8,704 nucleotides of DNA from Candidatus Woesearchaeota archaeon (GTDB lineage Archaea > Nanobdellota > Nanobdellia > Woesearchaeales > BM511): assembly GCA_018221175.1 (NCBI GenBank), contig JAAOYE010000031.1:1-8704 (forward strand). Reading direction: 5' to 3'. The translations under genes and the position numbers were made by a program. Shown in pieces: positions 1 through 6,424 of the stretch. Below the pieces are notes generated by a model. The model was not told the DNA's origin. It ran no database searches and worked only from the letters and a program-made list of their open reading frames with translations. Numbering within the stretch: position 1 is the stretch's first letter; each line of letters opens with the position of its first letter.

Positions 1-1347
1 AATAGATTAAAAAAGAAAACATTAATGATTAATGATAAGAGCATTTTGCCTCTTGGCGGGACTTGCGTTAATGTAGGGTGTGTCCCGTCAAAAATCATGC
101 TTCATCAGGGAGCAACCGCTTATTATCCTCCAAGAAGCGCTTTTAAAGCTTTAAGTCTAAAAGAGGGTGCAGACTTTGTTGAAGCATTAAAAGAAACAAG
201 AGGGATGGTTAAGGAATTTCAGGAAAAGAATTATAAAAAGGTCATTGAAAAACAAGAATTTATTGATTTTAAGGAAGGGCGAGGCAAATTTAAGGATAAT
301 CATACAATTATTGTTGGCGATGAAGAATTCACCGGGGAAAAGATTTTAATTGCTACTGGAGCGTCTACATTTATTCCACCAATTAAAGGTATTGAAGACA
401 TCGATTATTTAACTAATGACAAAATATTCTTCGAATTAAATAAGAAGCCAGAATCAGTTATTATCCTTGGAGGCGGTGCCCAAGCTATGGAGTTCTCCCA
501 AATATTTCATCATTTCGGAATAAAAGTAACAGTGATACAAAGATCTAAACGAGTATTAACAAAACTTGATACAGATATAGCTAAAGAACTGCAAAAACAC
601 CTTGAAGATGAAGGAATAACTATACATACAGGAACGTCTATCAAAGAAGCAAAGAAAAGTGATGGGAGAATCATTATCGTTTTTGATAAGGAAGGCGAAG
701 GTGAAGTTTCTGTCAGTGCAGAAAAAGTTCTTATGGCTCAAGGGTTAAAACCTCACACAGATAATTTAGACATTGAAAATTCAGGTGTTGAACTTAACAA
801 AAAAGGGTTTGTGGATGTCAATGATTATTTACAAACTAATCAATCGCACATTTATGCAGCTGGTGACATTACCGGATTGATGCCGCTTGAAACAGTTGCT
901 GCAAAACAAGGAAGCATTGCAGCAAAAAATATGTTTGAAAATGCCAAAGCAGCAATTAATTATGAAGAGATACCGCGCGCAGTGTTTACTTCGCCTGAGG
1001 TTGCTGTTGTTGGGATAACTGAAGAAGAATACATGAAAAAATATAATGTTTGTTTATGCAAAACAATGCGCTGGGATCATGTCGAGAAAGCTGCGGCAAT
1101 AAAAGAAACAAGAGGAGTCATTCGCATGGTAATTGACCCTGAAACAAAAGTCGTTTTAGGGGTGCACATGGTCGGGCACATGGCAGCTGATATTATCACA
1201 GCAGCAACCTACGCAATAAAAAATAAGATGACAATCTATGACATAAGAGACACAGTGCATGTCTTCCCTACCATGAGTGAAGTAATCAAAAAAGCAGCGC
1301 AAAGCTTTGACCAGAACCTTGACGACATGGCATGCTGTGTGGAATAA
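1..1347 (+). CDS. merA: Mercuric reductase-type FAD/NAD(P)H disulfide oxidoreductase, 5' partial
   Basis: Probably reduces Hg(II) to Hg(0) with NADPH in the cytoplasm. The frame is open to the left edge. The eight codons before the first ATG (base 25) read NRLKKKTL and join smoothly to MINDKSILPLGGTC, as in MerA, so the real start and the FAD-binding GxGxxG lie upstream; an N-terminal NmerA domain cannot be judged. Counting from that ATG, the redox-active pair is C14/C19 (CVNVGC). The NAD(P)H-binding site follows at LGGGAQAME, with QRSKR after the second strand favouring NADPH, then the second FAD motif YAAGDI. The C-terminus ends in MACCVE, matching the vicinal cysteine pair that takes up Hg in true MerA. 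The dihydrolipoamide dehydrogenase active-site motif HPTxSE is here FPTMSE, so the catalytic His is gone; this argues against lipoamide dehydrogenase. First visible gene of a metal operon; 22 bases separate it from the methyltransferase. Family is near certain, Hg specificity likely. Confidence 0.87.
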   Translation, partial: NRLKKKTLMINDKSILPLGGTCVNVGCVPSKIMLHQGATAYYPPRSAFKALSLKEGADFVEALKETRGMVKEFQEKNYKKVIEKQEFIDFKEGRGKFKDNHTIIVGDEEFTGEKILIATGASTFIPPIKGIEDIDYLTNDKIFFELNKKPESVIILGGGAQAMEFSQIFHHFGIKVTVIQRSKRVLTKLDTDIAKELQKHLEDEGITIHTGTSIKEAKKSDGRIIIVFDKEGEGEVSVSAEKVLMAQGLKPHTDNLDIENSGVELNKKGFVDVNDYLQTNQSHIYAAGDITGLMPLETVAAKQGSIAAKNMFENAKAAINYEEIPRAVFTSPEVAVVGITEEEYMKKYNVCLCKTMRWDHVEKAAAIKETRGVIRMVIDPETKVVLGVHMVGHMAADIITAATYAIKNKMTIYDIRDTVHVFPTMSEVIKKAAQSFDQNLDDMACCVE

Positions 1348-1369
1348 GATATTAATGGATGGAAGAATA

Positions 1370-2002
1370 ATGAAAAATCATTGGAATAAAGTTTATAGTT
1401 CAAAAGAAACAACACAATTGGGCTGGTACGAAGAATCACCTGAAAAGTCTTTGGAACTTATTGATAAATGCCATGTCAACAAAGATAATAAAGTTCTTGA
1501 TGTTGGCACAGGAGCATCAACCCTGATTGATAATCTTATCAAAAGAGGATATAATAAAATCATTGCAGCAGATATTAGTGAAGAAGCTCTTAATAAATTA
1601 AAGGCGCGACTAGGAGAAAAAGCATCATCTGTGACTTTTATTGTTGACAATCTTACAGCGCCGGAACATCTGAATGATTTGAAAGATATAATGATATGGC
1701 ATGATAGAGCAGTACTGCATTTTTTAACAGGAAAAAGCGAACGTGACGCTTATTTATCACTATTATCGCAAGTTGTGAGAATTGGCGGTTATGTTATTAT
1801 TGCTGCATTCTCTTTAGAAGGCGCGCCAAAATGCAGCGGATTGGATGTCAAAAGATATGATGTTAATATGATTCAAGATTTTTTGGGAAGTAATTTTATA
1901 TTGAAGGAACATTTTAATTATTTGTATAATATGCCTTCTGGTGATAAAAGACCATATGTTTACACTTTATTTCAAAGAATACAAAATGATAAATGGAAAT
2001 AA
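1370..2002 (+). CDS. Class I SAM-dependent methyltransferase in a metal-resistance operon
   Basis: A 210-residue soluble methyltransferase with a Rossmann fold; substrate unknown. SAM motif I is LDVGTG (D44-G48), followed by an acidic end of strand 2 (ADIS). WHDRAVLHFL from W110 is a hallmark of a methyltransferase subfamily I recall as related to TehB and thiopurine methyltransferases. A Cys in KCSGL (C155) also looks conserved in that group. Start: ATG 1370 is chosen because MKNHWNKVYSSKE matches the usual N-terminus of the family; ATG 1355 would add five residues, and an ATG at 1307 would overlap merA by 41 bases. The gene lies between merA and copB and its stop is one base before the copB ATG, so co-translation is likely. 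The context suggests a metal, metalloid or small-thiol substrate, but that is inference. It does not look like an ArsM arsenite methyltransferase: it is much shorter and lacks the expected Cys pattern. Confidence 0.85.
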   Translation: MKNHWNKVYSSKETTQLGWYEESPEKSLELIDKCHVNKDNKVLDVGTGASTLIDNLIKRGYNKIIAADISEEALNKLKARLGEKASSVTFIVDNLTAPEHLNDLKDIMIWHDRAVLHFLTGKSERDAYLSLLSQVVRIGGYVIIAAFSLEGAPKCSGLDVKRYDVNMIQDFLGSNFILKEHFNYLYNMPSGDKRPYVYTLFQRIQNDKWK

Positions 2003-2003
2003 T

Positions 2004-4085
2004 ATGAAAAAATACAAATGCCCAAAATGCCAAATGATTTATGACAAGCCGGGAGTTTGCACTATGTGCAATGTTAAGCTGGAAGAGGTCATGGACAAAG
2101 CAGCCGGCAAGCACTCTTCGCATGGAGAGCACCAGCATCAAAACCAGCATGACCATCACAGGATGATGATGGAAGATTTCAAAAAAAGATTTGTTATTTC
2201 TGCTATTGTCACAATCCCCATCTTAATCCTTTCTCCTTTGATACAGAAATTATTAAGGTTTTCCATAACATTTCCAGGGGATAAGTATGTTTTGTGGATA
2301 TTATCAAGTTTCATCTTTTTCTATGGGGGCTGGCCGTTTTTAAAGGGCATATTTGGAGAATTAAAGAAAAAGCAGCCTGGGATGATGACACTTATCGCAT
2401 TGGCAATATCTGTTGCATACATTTATAGTACCGCAGTTGTTTTTGGGCTGAAAGGAAAATTCTTTTTCTGGGAACTTGCAACCTTGATTGATGTGATGCT
2501 TCTAGGGCATTGGCTTGAGATGAAATCAGTGCTTGGAGCATCAAAAGCATTGGAAAAGCTTGCGCAACTGATGCCAAACACAGCGCATCTTATAAAAGGA
2601 AAAGACACAGTTGAAATCAAAATCTCTGAACTAAAAAAAGGGGATATTGTTTTGGTAAAAGCCGGCGAAAAAATACCAGCTGACGGCATTGTTGTAAAAG
2701 GAGCCAGCTATATTGATGAGTCCATGCTTACAGGCGAATCAAAGCCTGTTCAAAAGAAAGACGGCGATAATGTTATAGGCGGCTCGGTGAATGGCGACGG
2801 CATTCTTGAAGTAAGAGTGAAAAGCACCGGTGAAGAGTCATACTTGAGCAAAGTAATCAACCTTGTAAAAGATGCGCAGGCGTCAAAATCAAAAACCCAA
2901 AGATTAGCTGATATAGCAGCAAAATGGCTCACTGTCATAGCAGTAACAACAGGAATTGGAACTTTTGCCTATTGGATAATCTATGGACCTGACCTTGCCT
3001 TTGCCATAGAAAGAATGGCAACTGTGATGGTAATAGCATGCCCTCACGCGCTAGGGCTGGCAATCCCATTGGTAAACGCTGTTTCAACGTCTCTTTCAGC
3101 TAAAAAAGGGCTTCTTATTAGAAACAGAACGTCTTTTGAGAATTCAAGAAAAATAACAACTGTAGTGTTTGACAAAACAGGCACACTCACAGAAGGGAAA
3201 TTCGGCGTTAGCAATATTCAGATAGCTGATAAAAAATACAATGCAAGTTATTTGATGGGATTGGCATCTTCATTGGAAAAAAACTCAGAACACCCAATTG
3301 CAAAAGGCATTATACAAAAAGCAAAAGAAATGAAAGCCAAAACCTTTTTGGTTTCGCAATTTAAAGTTATTAAAGGGGAAGGTGTAAGCGGAAAAGCGGA
3401 TAACAAAAAAGTTTTGCTGGTAAGCAGAAAATACTTGGAGAAAAATAAGGTTAGCATCCCTGATAGCATAAAGGCAAATGAATTGGGAACATTGGTATAT
3501 ATTCTTATTGGCAGTAAACTTGCAGGAGTCATTACTTTATCTGACAAGGTAAGAAAAGAGTCATATGAGTCTGTTAGGTTATTGCAGAACATGGGAATAA
3601 AATGCTGGATGCTGACAGGGGACAATAAAGAAACTGCCAAAAAAGTATCTGATGAACTAAAGCTTGACGGATTCTATGCTGAAGTACTGCCTCATGAGAA
3701 ACTCGAAAAAATAAAAGAGCTTCAAAGCAAAGGCGAATTTGTTGCAATGACTGGCGACGGCATTAATGATGCACCTGCACTTGCACAGGCAGATGTTGGA
3801 ATTGCCATTGGCTCTGGGACAGATGTTGCAGCAGAAACCGCGGACATAATCCTGGTTAACAGCAACCCAAAGGACGTAACCTCGCTAATTTTGTTTGGAA
3901 AAGCAACATACAATAAGATGGTACAGAACCTGTTTTGGGCGACAGGTTATAATATTGTAGCTATCCCGCTTGCAGCTGGCGTGTTGTATGGTGTTGGTAT
4001 TTTAATATCTCCGGCGATTGGCGCAGCATTGATGTCTCTTAGCACAGTAATTGTTGCAGTAAATGCAAGAACACTAAAAATATAA
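2004..4085 (+). CDS. copB: CopB-type (P1B-3) copper/silver-exporting P-type ATPase
   Basis: Membrane pump of 693 residues that exports Cu (Cu2+/Cu+ or Ag+) at the cost of ATP. The N-terminus has a Cys4 metal-binding motif (C6, C9, C19, C22; KPGVCTMC), resembling the heavy-metal-binding domain of this family but with CPKC in place of the usual CPMHP. Seven His follow in residues 37-52. Transmembrane segments flank an actuator loop with TGES (T243-S246). The metal-site motif is CPH (C346-H348), which defines the P1B-3 subclass rather than the CPC of CopA. The phosphorylated Asp is D390 in DKTGTLT, then the HP motif (H430-P431) and TGDGINDAP (583-591). The last helices carry the GYN and MSLST (677-681) signatures expected for CopB. 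Start: ATG 2004, one base after the methyltransferase stop, fits the Cys4 domain; ATG 1986 and 1941 would overlap the upstream gene. Full length, no breaks. Subclass is secure; exact ion is inferred. Confidence 0.93.
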   Translation: MKKYKCPKCQMIYDKPGVCTMCNVKLEEVMDKAAGKHSSHGEHQHQNQHDHHRMMMEDFKKRFVISAIVTIPILILSPLIQKLLRFSITFPGDKYVLWILSSFIFFYGGWPFLKGIFGELKKKQPGMMTLIALAISVAYIYSTAVVFGLKGKFFFWELATLIDVMLLGHWLEMKSVLGASKALEKLAQLMPNTAHLIKGKDTVEIKISELKKGDIVLVKAGEKIPADGIVVKGASYIDESMLTGESKPVQKKDGDNVIGGSVNGDGILEVRVKSTGEESYLSKVINLVKDAQASKSKTQRLADIAAKWLTVIAVTTGIGTFAYWIIYGPDLAFAIERMATVMVIACPHALGLAIPLVNAVSTSLSAKKGLLIRNRTSFENSRKITTVVFDKTGTLTEGKFGVSNIQIADKKYNASYLMGLASSLEKNSEHPIAKGIIQKAKEMKAKTFLVSQFKVIKGEGVSGKADNKKVLLVSRKYLEKNKVSIPDSIKANELGTLVYILIGSKLAGVITLSDKVRKESYESVRLLQNMGIKCWMLTGDNKETAKKVSDELKLDGFYAEVLPHEKLEKIKELQSKGEFVAMTGDGINDAPALAQADVGIAIGSGTDVAAETADIILVNSNPKDVTSLILFGKATYNKMVQNLFWATGYNIVAIPLAAGVLYGVGILISPAIGAALMSLSTVIVAVNARTLKI

Positions 4086-4103
4086 TTTTTTCACTTCTTT
4101 TTT
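4086..4103 (+). terminator. Possible T-rich terminator after copB
   Basis: Two runs of six T (4086-4091 and 4098-4103) directly follow the copB stop. Archaeal transcripts often end in such runs without a hairpin. They overlap the 3' end of serS, whose terminal lysine codons also produce T-runs on this strand, so the signal is weak. Confidence 0.3.
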
Positions 4104-5365
4104 ATCACTTTCAATCCGTTAGTGTATTTATGCAGAACTTTAGGGATGTGGATGTTTCCTTTTTTATCCTGGAAGTTTTCTATGATTGCAACGATTATTC
4201 TTGACGTTGCTATTGCTGTACTGTTTAGTGTGTGGCAGTATTTATTGCCATGTTTTGTTTTGTACTTTAAACCCAGGCGTCTTGTTTGGTAATCAGTGCA
4301 GTTAGAGCAGGATGTTACTTCTCTGTAAGTCTTTTGCACTGGCATCCAGACGTCGATATCATACTTTTTTGCGGCTATTGTTCCTATGTCGCCTGTGCAT
4401 ACATTCACGGTTTTGAAATGAAGCCCAAGCGATTCTATCAGCTCCTCAGAGTTTTTTAAAAGTTCTTCGTGGTAGTCCCAGGAATTTTCATCAGAGATTA
4501 TTATTTGCTCTACCTTGTTGAACTGGTGCACTCTAAATATTCCTTTTGTGTCTTTTCCATGGCTGCCTGCCTCTTTTCTAAAGCAGGGGGAAACGCCTAC
4601 GAATTTTAATGGGAGGCTTTTTTCAGGGAGTGTTTCGTTTTGATATCTTGCAATCATCGGGTGCTCTGATGTTGCTATCATGTACAGGTCTTCATCCTCA
4701 ACCTTGTACATTACGTCTTCAAAGTCTCCAAGGTCGGTGACGCCTGTGTACGGCTCTTTTTTGATTGCAAGCGGAGGGTAGACTGGTATGTATCCTTTTT
4801 TTATCATGAAATCAAGGGCGTACTGCTGCAGCGCCATGTCAAGGACAACGAGGTCTCCTGTTAGAAAGTACCATCTCGCGCCTGAAATCTTTGCTGCTCT
4901 TTTCATATCCGCCAGGCCGTATTCCTTGATTATATCCACGTGGCTTCTTGGCTTAAATCCTATCTTTGGCTTTTTCCCAACTGTTCTTACTGTTTTGTTT
5001 TGGGTGTCATCAAAGCCGACAGGCACAGACTTGTGCAGGATGTTTGGCAGCGTAAATAAAATCTTGTTCATATCTTTCTTGTAAGAATCTGCTAGTTCTT
5101 CTATTGCTTTTATCTTGTTTGGGATGTTTTTTGCAAGCTTTAGCTTTTTTGACGCGTCTTTTTTTTGTTTTTTGAGTTCTGAGATTTCTTTTGAGTAGAT
5201 GTTTCTGTCTTTTCTTAGCTGTTCTGATTTTTGAAGCGCTTCTCTCCATTTGCTGTCTAATTGCTTTAGTTCGCCTAATTTTTTTAGAAGGTCTGGCCTG
5301 TCTCTTTTTTGCAAATCTTTTTTTATAAGCTCCGGGCTTTCTCTTACAAGTCGAATATCTAGCAT
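4091..5365 (-). CDS. serS: Seryl-tRNA synthetase
   Basis: Charges tRNA-Ser with serine in the cytoplasm; class II synthetase, 424 residues, normal length for the common (bacterial-type) SerRS and not the rare methanogen type. Residues 1 to about 105 form the tRNA-binding arm: MLDIRLVRESPELIKK, then a long Lys/Glu-rich coiled coil. The catalytic core has the TSEHP serine-site motif, motif 2 around FRKEAG (R263, E265) followed by the typical GIFRVHQFNKVEQ, the TSCSNCTDYQTRR block, and motif 3 NSTAIATSR ending at R389. Motif 3 is slightly unusual: most SerRS have an NGSGLAVGR-like sequence here. The ATG at 5365 is the only sensible start because it begins the conserved N-terminus. Converges on copB with 5 bases between the stops. 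Transcribed from its own TATA box about 27 bases upstream, hence probably leaderless. Housekeeping gene. Confidence 0.97.
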   Translation of the reverse strand: MLDIRLVRESPELIKKDLQKRDRPDLLKKLGELKQLDSKWREALQKSEQLRKDRNIYSKEISELKKQKKDASKKLKLAKNIPNKIKAIEELADSYKKDMNKILFTLPNILHKSVPVGFDDTQNKTVRTVGKKPKIGFKPRSHVDIIKEYGLADMKRAAKISGARWYFLTGDLVVLDMALQQYALDFMIKKGYIPVYPPLAIKKEPYTGVTDLGDFEDVMYKVEDEDLYMIATSEHPMIARYQNETLPEKSLPLKFVGVSPCFRKEAGSHGKDTKGIFRVHQFNKVEQIIISDENSWDYHEELLKNSEELIESLGLHFKTVNVCTGDIGTIAAKKYDIDVWMPVQKTYREVTSCSNCTDYQTRRLGLKYKTKHGNKYCHTLNSTAIATSRIIVAIIENFQDKKGNIHIPKVLHKYTNGLKVIKKK

Positions 5366-5388
5366 AACTATTTTAGAACAACGCGTAT

Positions 5389-5396
5389 TATTTAAA
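5389..5396 (-). promoter_or_regulatory. TATA box of serS (leaderless)
   Basis: TTTAAATA read on the minus strand, centred about 27 bases before the A of the serS ATG at 5365. Archaeal transcription starts about 25-27 bases after the TATA centre, so the mRNA would begin at or next to the start codon. No Shine-Dalgarno sequence is present, as expected for a leaderless message. The box lies in the 36 bases between serS and the upstream orphan reading frame. Confidence 0.6.
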
Positions 5397-5401
5397 GTTT
5401 T

Positions 5402-5674
5402 TTATGAAAGAACAATTTTTATCCTGCTATTTTTTATGGCTTTTTGAACATCTTGTCCAATATCGCTGTTTGCTCTGACTTTTACAACGCCGTTTTTGCC
5501 GACTTTTGCAGCTAATAAATATTCATCATCGCTGTAAACCTCGATTTGCTCTCCTGTTTTTTTAGTGCCGACATCTAACTGGATGAATTTCTCAGAAAAC
5601 CTGACTTTGAAGTTAACATCTGTTTTTTTTAGAGTAGTTTCTGCAATATTTAATTTTATTAAGAAATAATTCAT
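5402..5674 (-). pseudogene. Orphan duplicate of the ATPase C-terminal domain (gene remnant or small protein)
   Basis: An open frame of 90 residues from ATG 5674. Residues 20-90 match the last 70 residues of the ATPase at 7073-8488 almost throughout: FSEKFIQLDVGTKKTGEQIE is identical, then one substitution (SDDE for SEDE), then YLLAAKVGKNGVVKV is identical. It has no ATPase core and no full KH domain. Its first ~19 residues (MNYFLIKLNIAETTLKK) only loosely resemble the end of the KH domain and linker of the parent. It reads toward serS, which starts 36 bases after its stop. A minus-strand TATA-like stretch at 5717-5726 could drive it. A longer frame would need a TTG start at 5788 inside the neighbouring operator and is unlikely. 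Best read as a displaced 3' end left by insertion of the nucleotidyltransferase-HEPN module. The frame has stayed open, so a free-standing domain protein is also possible. Confidence 0.65.
5405..5617 (-). repeat. Direct repeat, copy 1: duplicated 3' end of the ATPase gene
   Basis: Aligns without gaps to 7073-7285 at an offset of 1668 bases. I count 33 differences in 213 bases by eye (about 85% identity). Bases 5529-5601 are identical in both copies (73 bases). Differences cluster toward the gene's 3' end (low coordinates). Confidence 0.9.
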
Positions 5675-5755
5675 TAAATTACTGGACTTGACACACTTGA
5701 CGGGGGGCGCAAACTCTTTATTAAAATATGATCTCTTATCTTTAAAAGCAAAAAA

Positions 5756-5763
5756 TTTAAATA
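5756..5763 (+). promoter_or_regulatory. TATA box of the nucleotidyltransferase-HEPN operon
   Basis: TTTAAATA preceded by an A-run (5751-5755) that could act as a BRE-like element. The predicted transcript start is about 5786, inside the tandem palindromes, so a protein bound there would block transcription. Confidence 0.55.
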
Positions 5764-5766
5764 CTA

Positions 5767-5810
5767 TTGACCATATTCTTATGTTCAAGTGACCATAAAG
5801 GTATGTTCAA
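5767..5810 (+). promoter_or_regulatory. Two adjacent 22-base near-palindromes, probable autoregulatory operator
   Basis: Site 1 (5767-5788) is TTGACCATA, four bases, TATGTTCAA; its arms match as inverted repeats at 8 of 9 positions. Site 2 (5789-5810) is GTGACCATA, four bases, TATGTTCAA (7 of 9). The two sites abut exactly, with a 22-base period, about two helical turns, so two dimers could bind the same face of the DNA. The four-base centres differ (TTCT and AAGG), as expected when only the arms are read. The block lies just after the TATA box and covers the predicted transcript start. The downstream gene encodes a winged-helix domain, making it the obvious candidate binder; this is inference. 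Confidence 0.7.
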
Positions 5811-5815
5811 TTAAA

Positions 5816-6424
5816 ATGCTAACGAAAAACCAAATTAAAATCATGGAGTTATTCACATCACAAATAACTGAATTATTTACGATGAGAAGCATAGAAAGAC
5901 TTCTCAAAATGCAGTTCTCATTAGTTCAATATGCTATCAAGCCACTGAAAGAAAAAAAGCTGATAACTCTAAACAAGCAGAATCTTTTATCTTTAAATTA
6001 TCAGGAGAATCATGACGTATTATCTTATATTGAATATATCAGGCGTAATAAGTTTCTAAGTAAACCAAAAAACAAAGTTCTAGCAATGTTCATTAAAGAT
6101 TTTGTTAAGAATTTCAAAGAACAATCATTTGTATTGCTTATTTTTGGGTCTGCAGTAAACTCTGATAAACCCAATGATATTGATATTTTATTAATAGTAG
6201 ATGACATTAAAAAAACAGATCCTTCTGAAAAATTCTTATATAATACATCAAGAAATTATAGTATTGGCAAAGAACTTCACATAACAACTATTTCTTATGA
6301 AAGTGTTTATGAGATGCTTGCTAAACGAGAGAAAATGAATGTAATAAATGAAGTATTAAACAATCATCTTATCATATATGGTGCTGAAATATTTTATAGA
6401 TTATTGGCTGGGGGCAGAGAATGA
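5816..6424 (+). CDS. Winged-helix nucleotidyltransferase, probable antitoxin/regulator of a MNT-HEPN pair
   Basis: A 202-residue protein with two parts. Residues 1 to about 66 (MLTKNQIKIMELF... to LLSLNY) form a winged helix-turn-helix with a likely recognition helix around SLVQYAIKPLKEKK. Residues ~95-200 form a minimal nucleotidyltransferase (pol-beta superfamily): FGSA with G111-S112, then D121-I-D123, the metal-binding DxD. I see no clear third Asp; KELHI stands where one is often found. Start: ATG 5816 fits the usual N-terminus of such proteins. GTG 5789 lies ~29 bases after the TATA centre and would allow a leaderless start nine codons earlier, but it falls inside the second palindrome. 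Overlaps the HEPN gene by 4 bases (ATGA), so the two are made together. In characterised MNT-HEPN pairs the MNT partner modifies and neutralises a HEPN RNase; here the fused wHTH suggests it also represses its own promoter. Function is inferred from family and context. Confidence 0.82.
   Translation: MLTKNQIKIMELFTSQITELFTMRSIERLLKMQFSLVQYAIKPLKEKKLITLNKQNLLSLNYQENHDVLSYIEYIRRNKFLSKPKNKVLAMFIKDFVKNFKEQSFVLLIFGSAVNSDKPNDIDILLIVDDIKKTDPSEKFLYNTSRNYSIGKELHITTISYESVYEMLAKREKMNVINEVLNNHLIIYGAEIFYRLLAGGRE

Noticed and set aside
25..27. ATG at 25 as the true start of the mercuric reductase
   Set aside because: The frame is open to the left edge and the preceding codons continue the expected Rossmann strand (KTLMIND). 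Starting at 25 would remove the FAD-binding motif.
3248..3640. 130-codon minus-strand open frame inside copB
   Set aside because: It lies entirely opposite the well-supported ATPase coding sequence and has no recognisable domain; it is a shadow of copB.
5686..5701. ACTTGAC repeated twice (5686-5692, 5695-5701) as an iteron or att core
   Set aside because: Only two 7-base copies, with no matching sequence seen at the other end of the module (around 7015-7072).
5675..5788. N-terminal extension of the orphan ATPase fragment to a TTG at 5788
   Set aside because: The extra 38 residues show no similarity to the ATPase, start with TTG, and run through the palindromic operator and the TATA box of the divergent operon.
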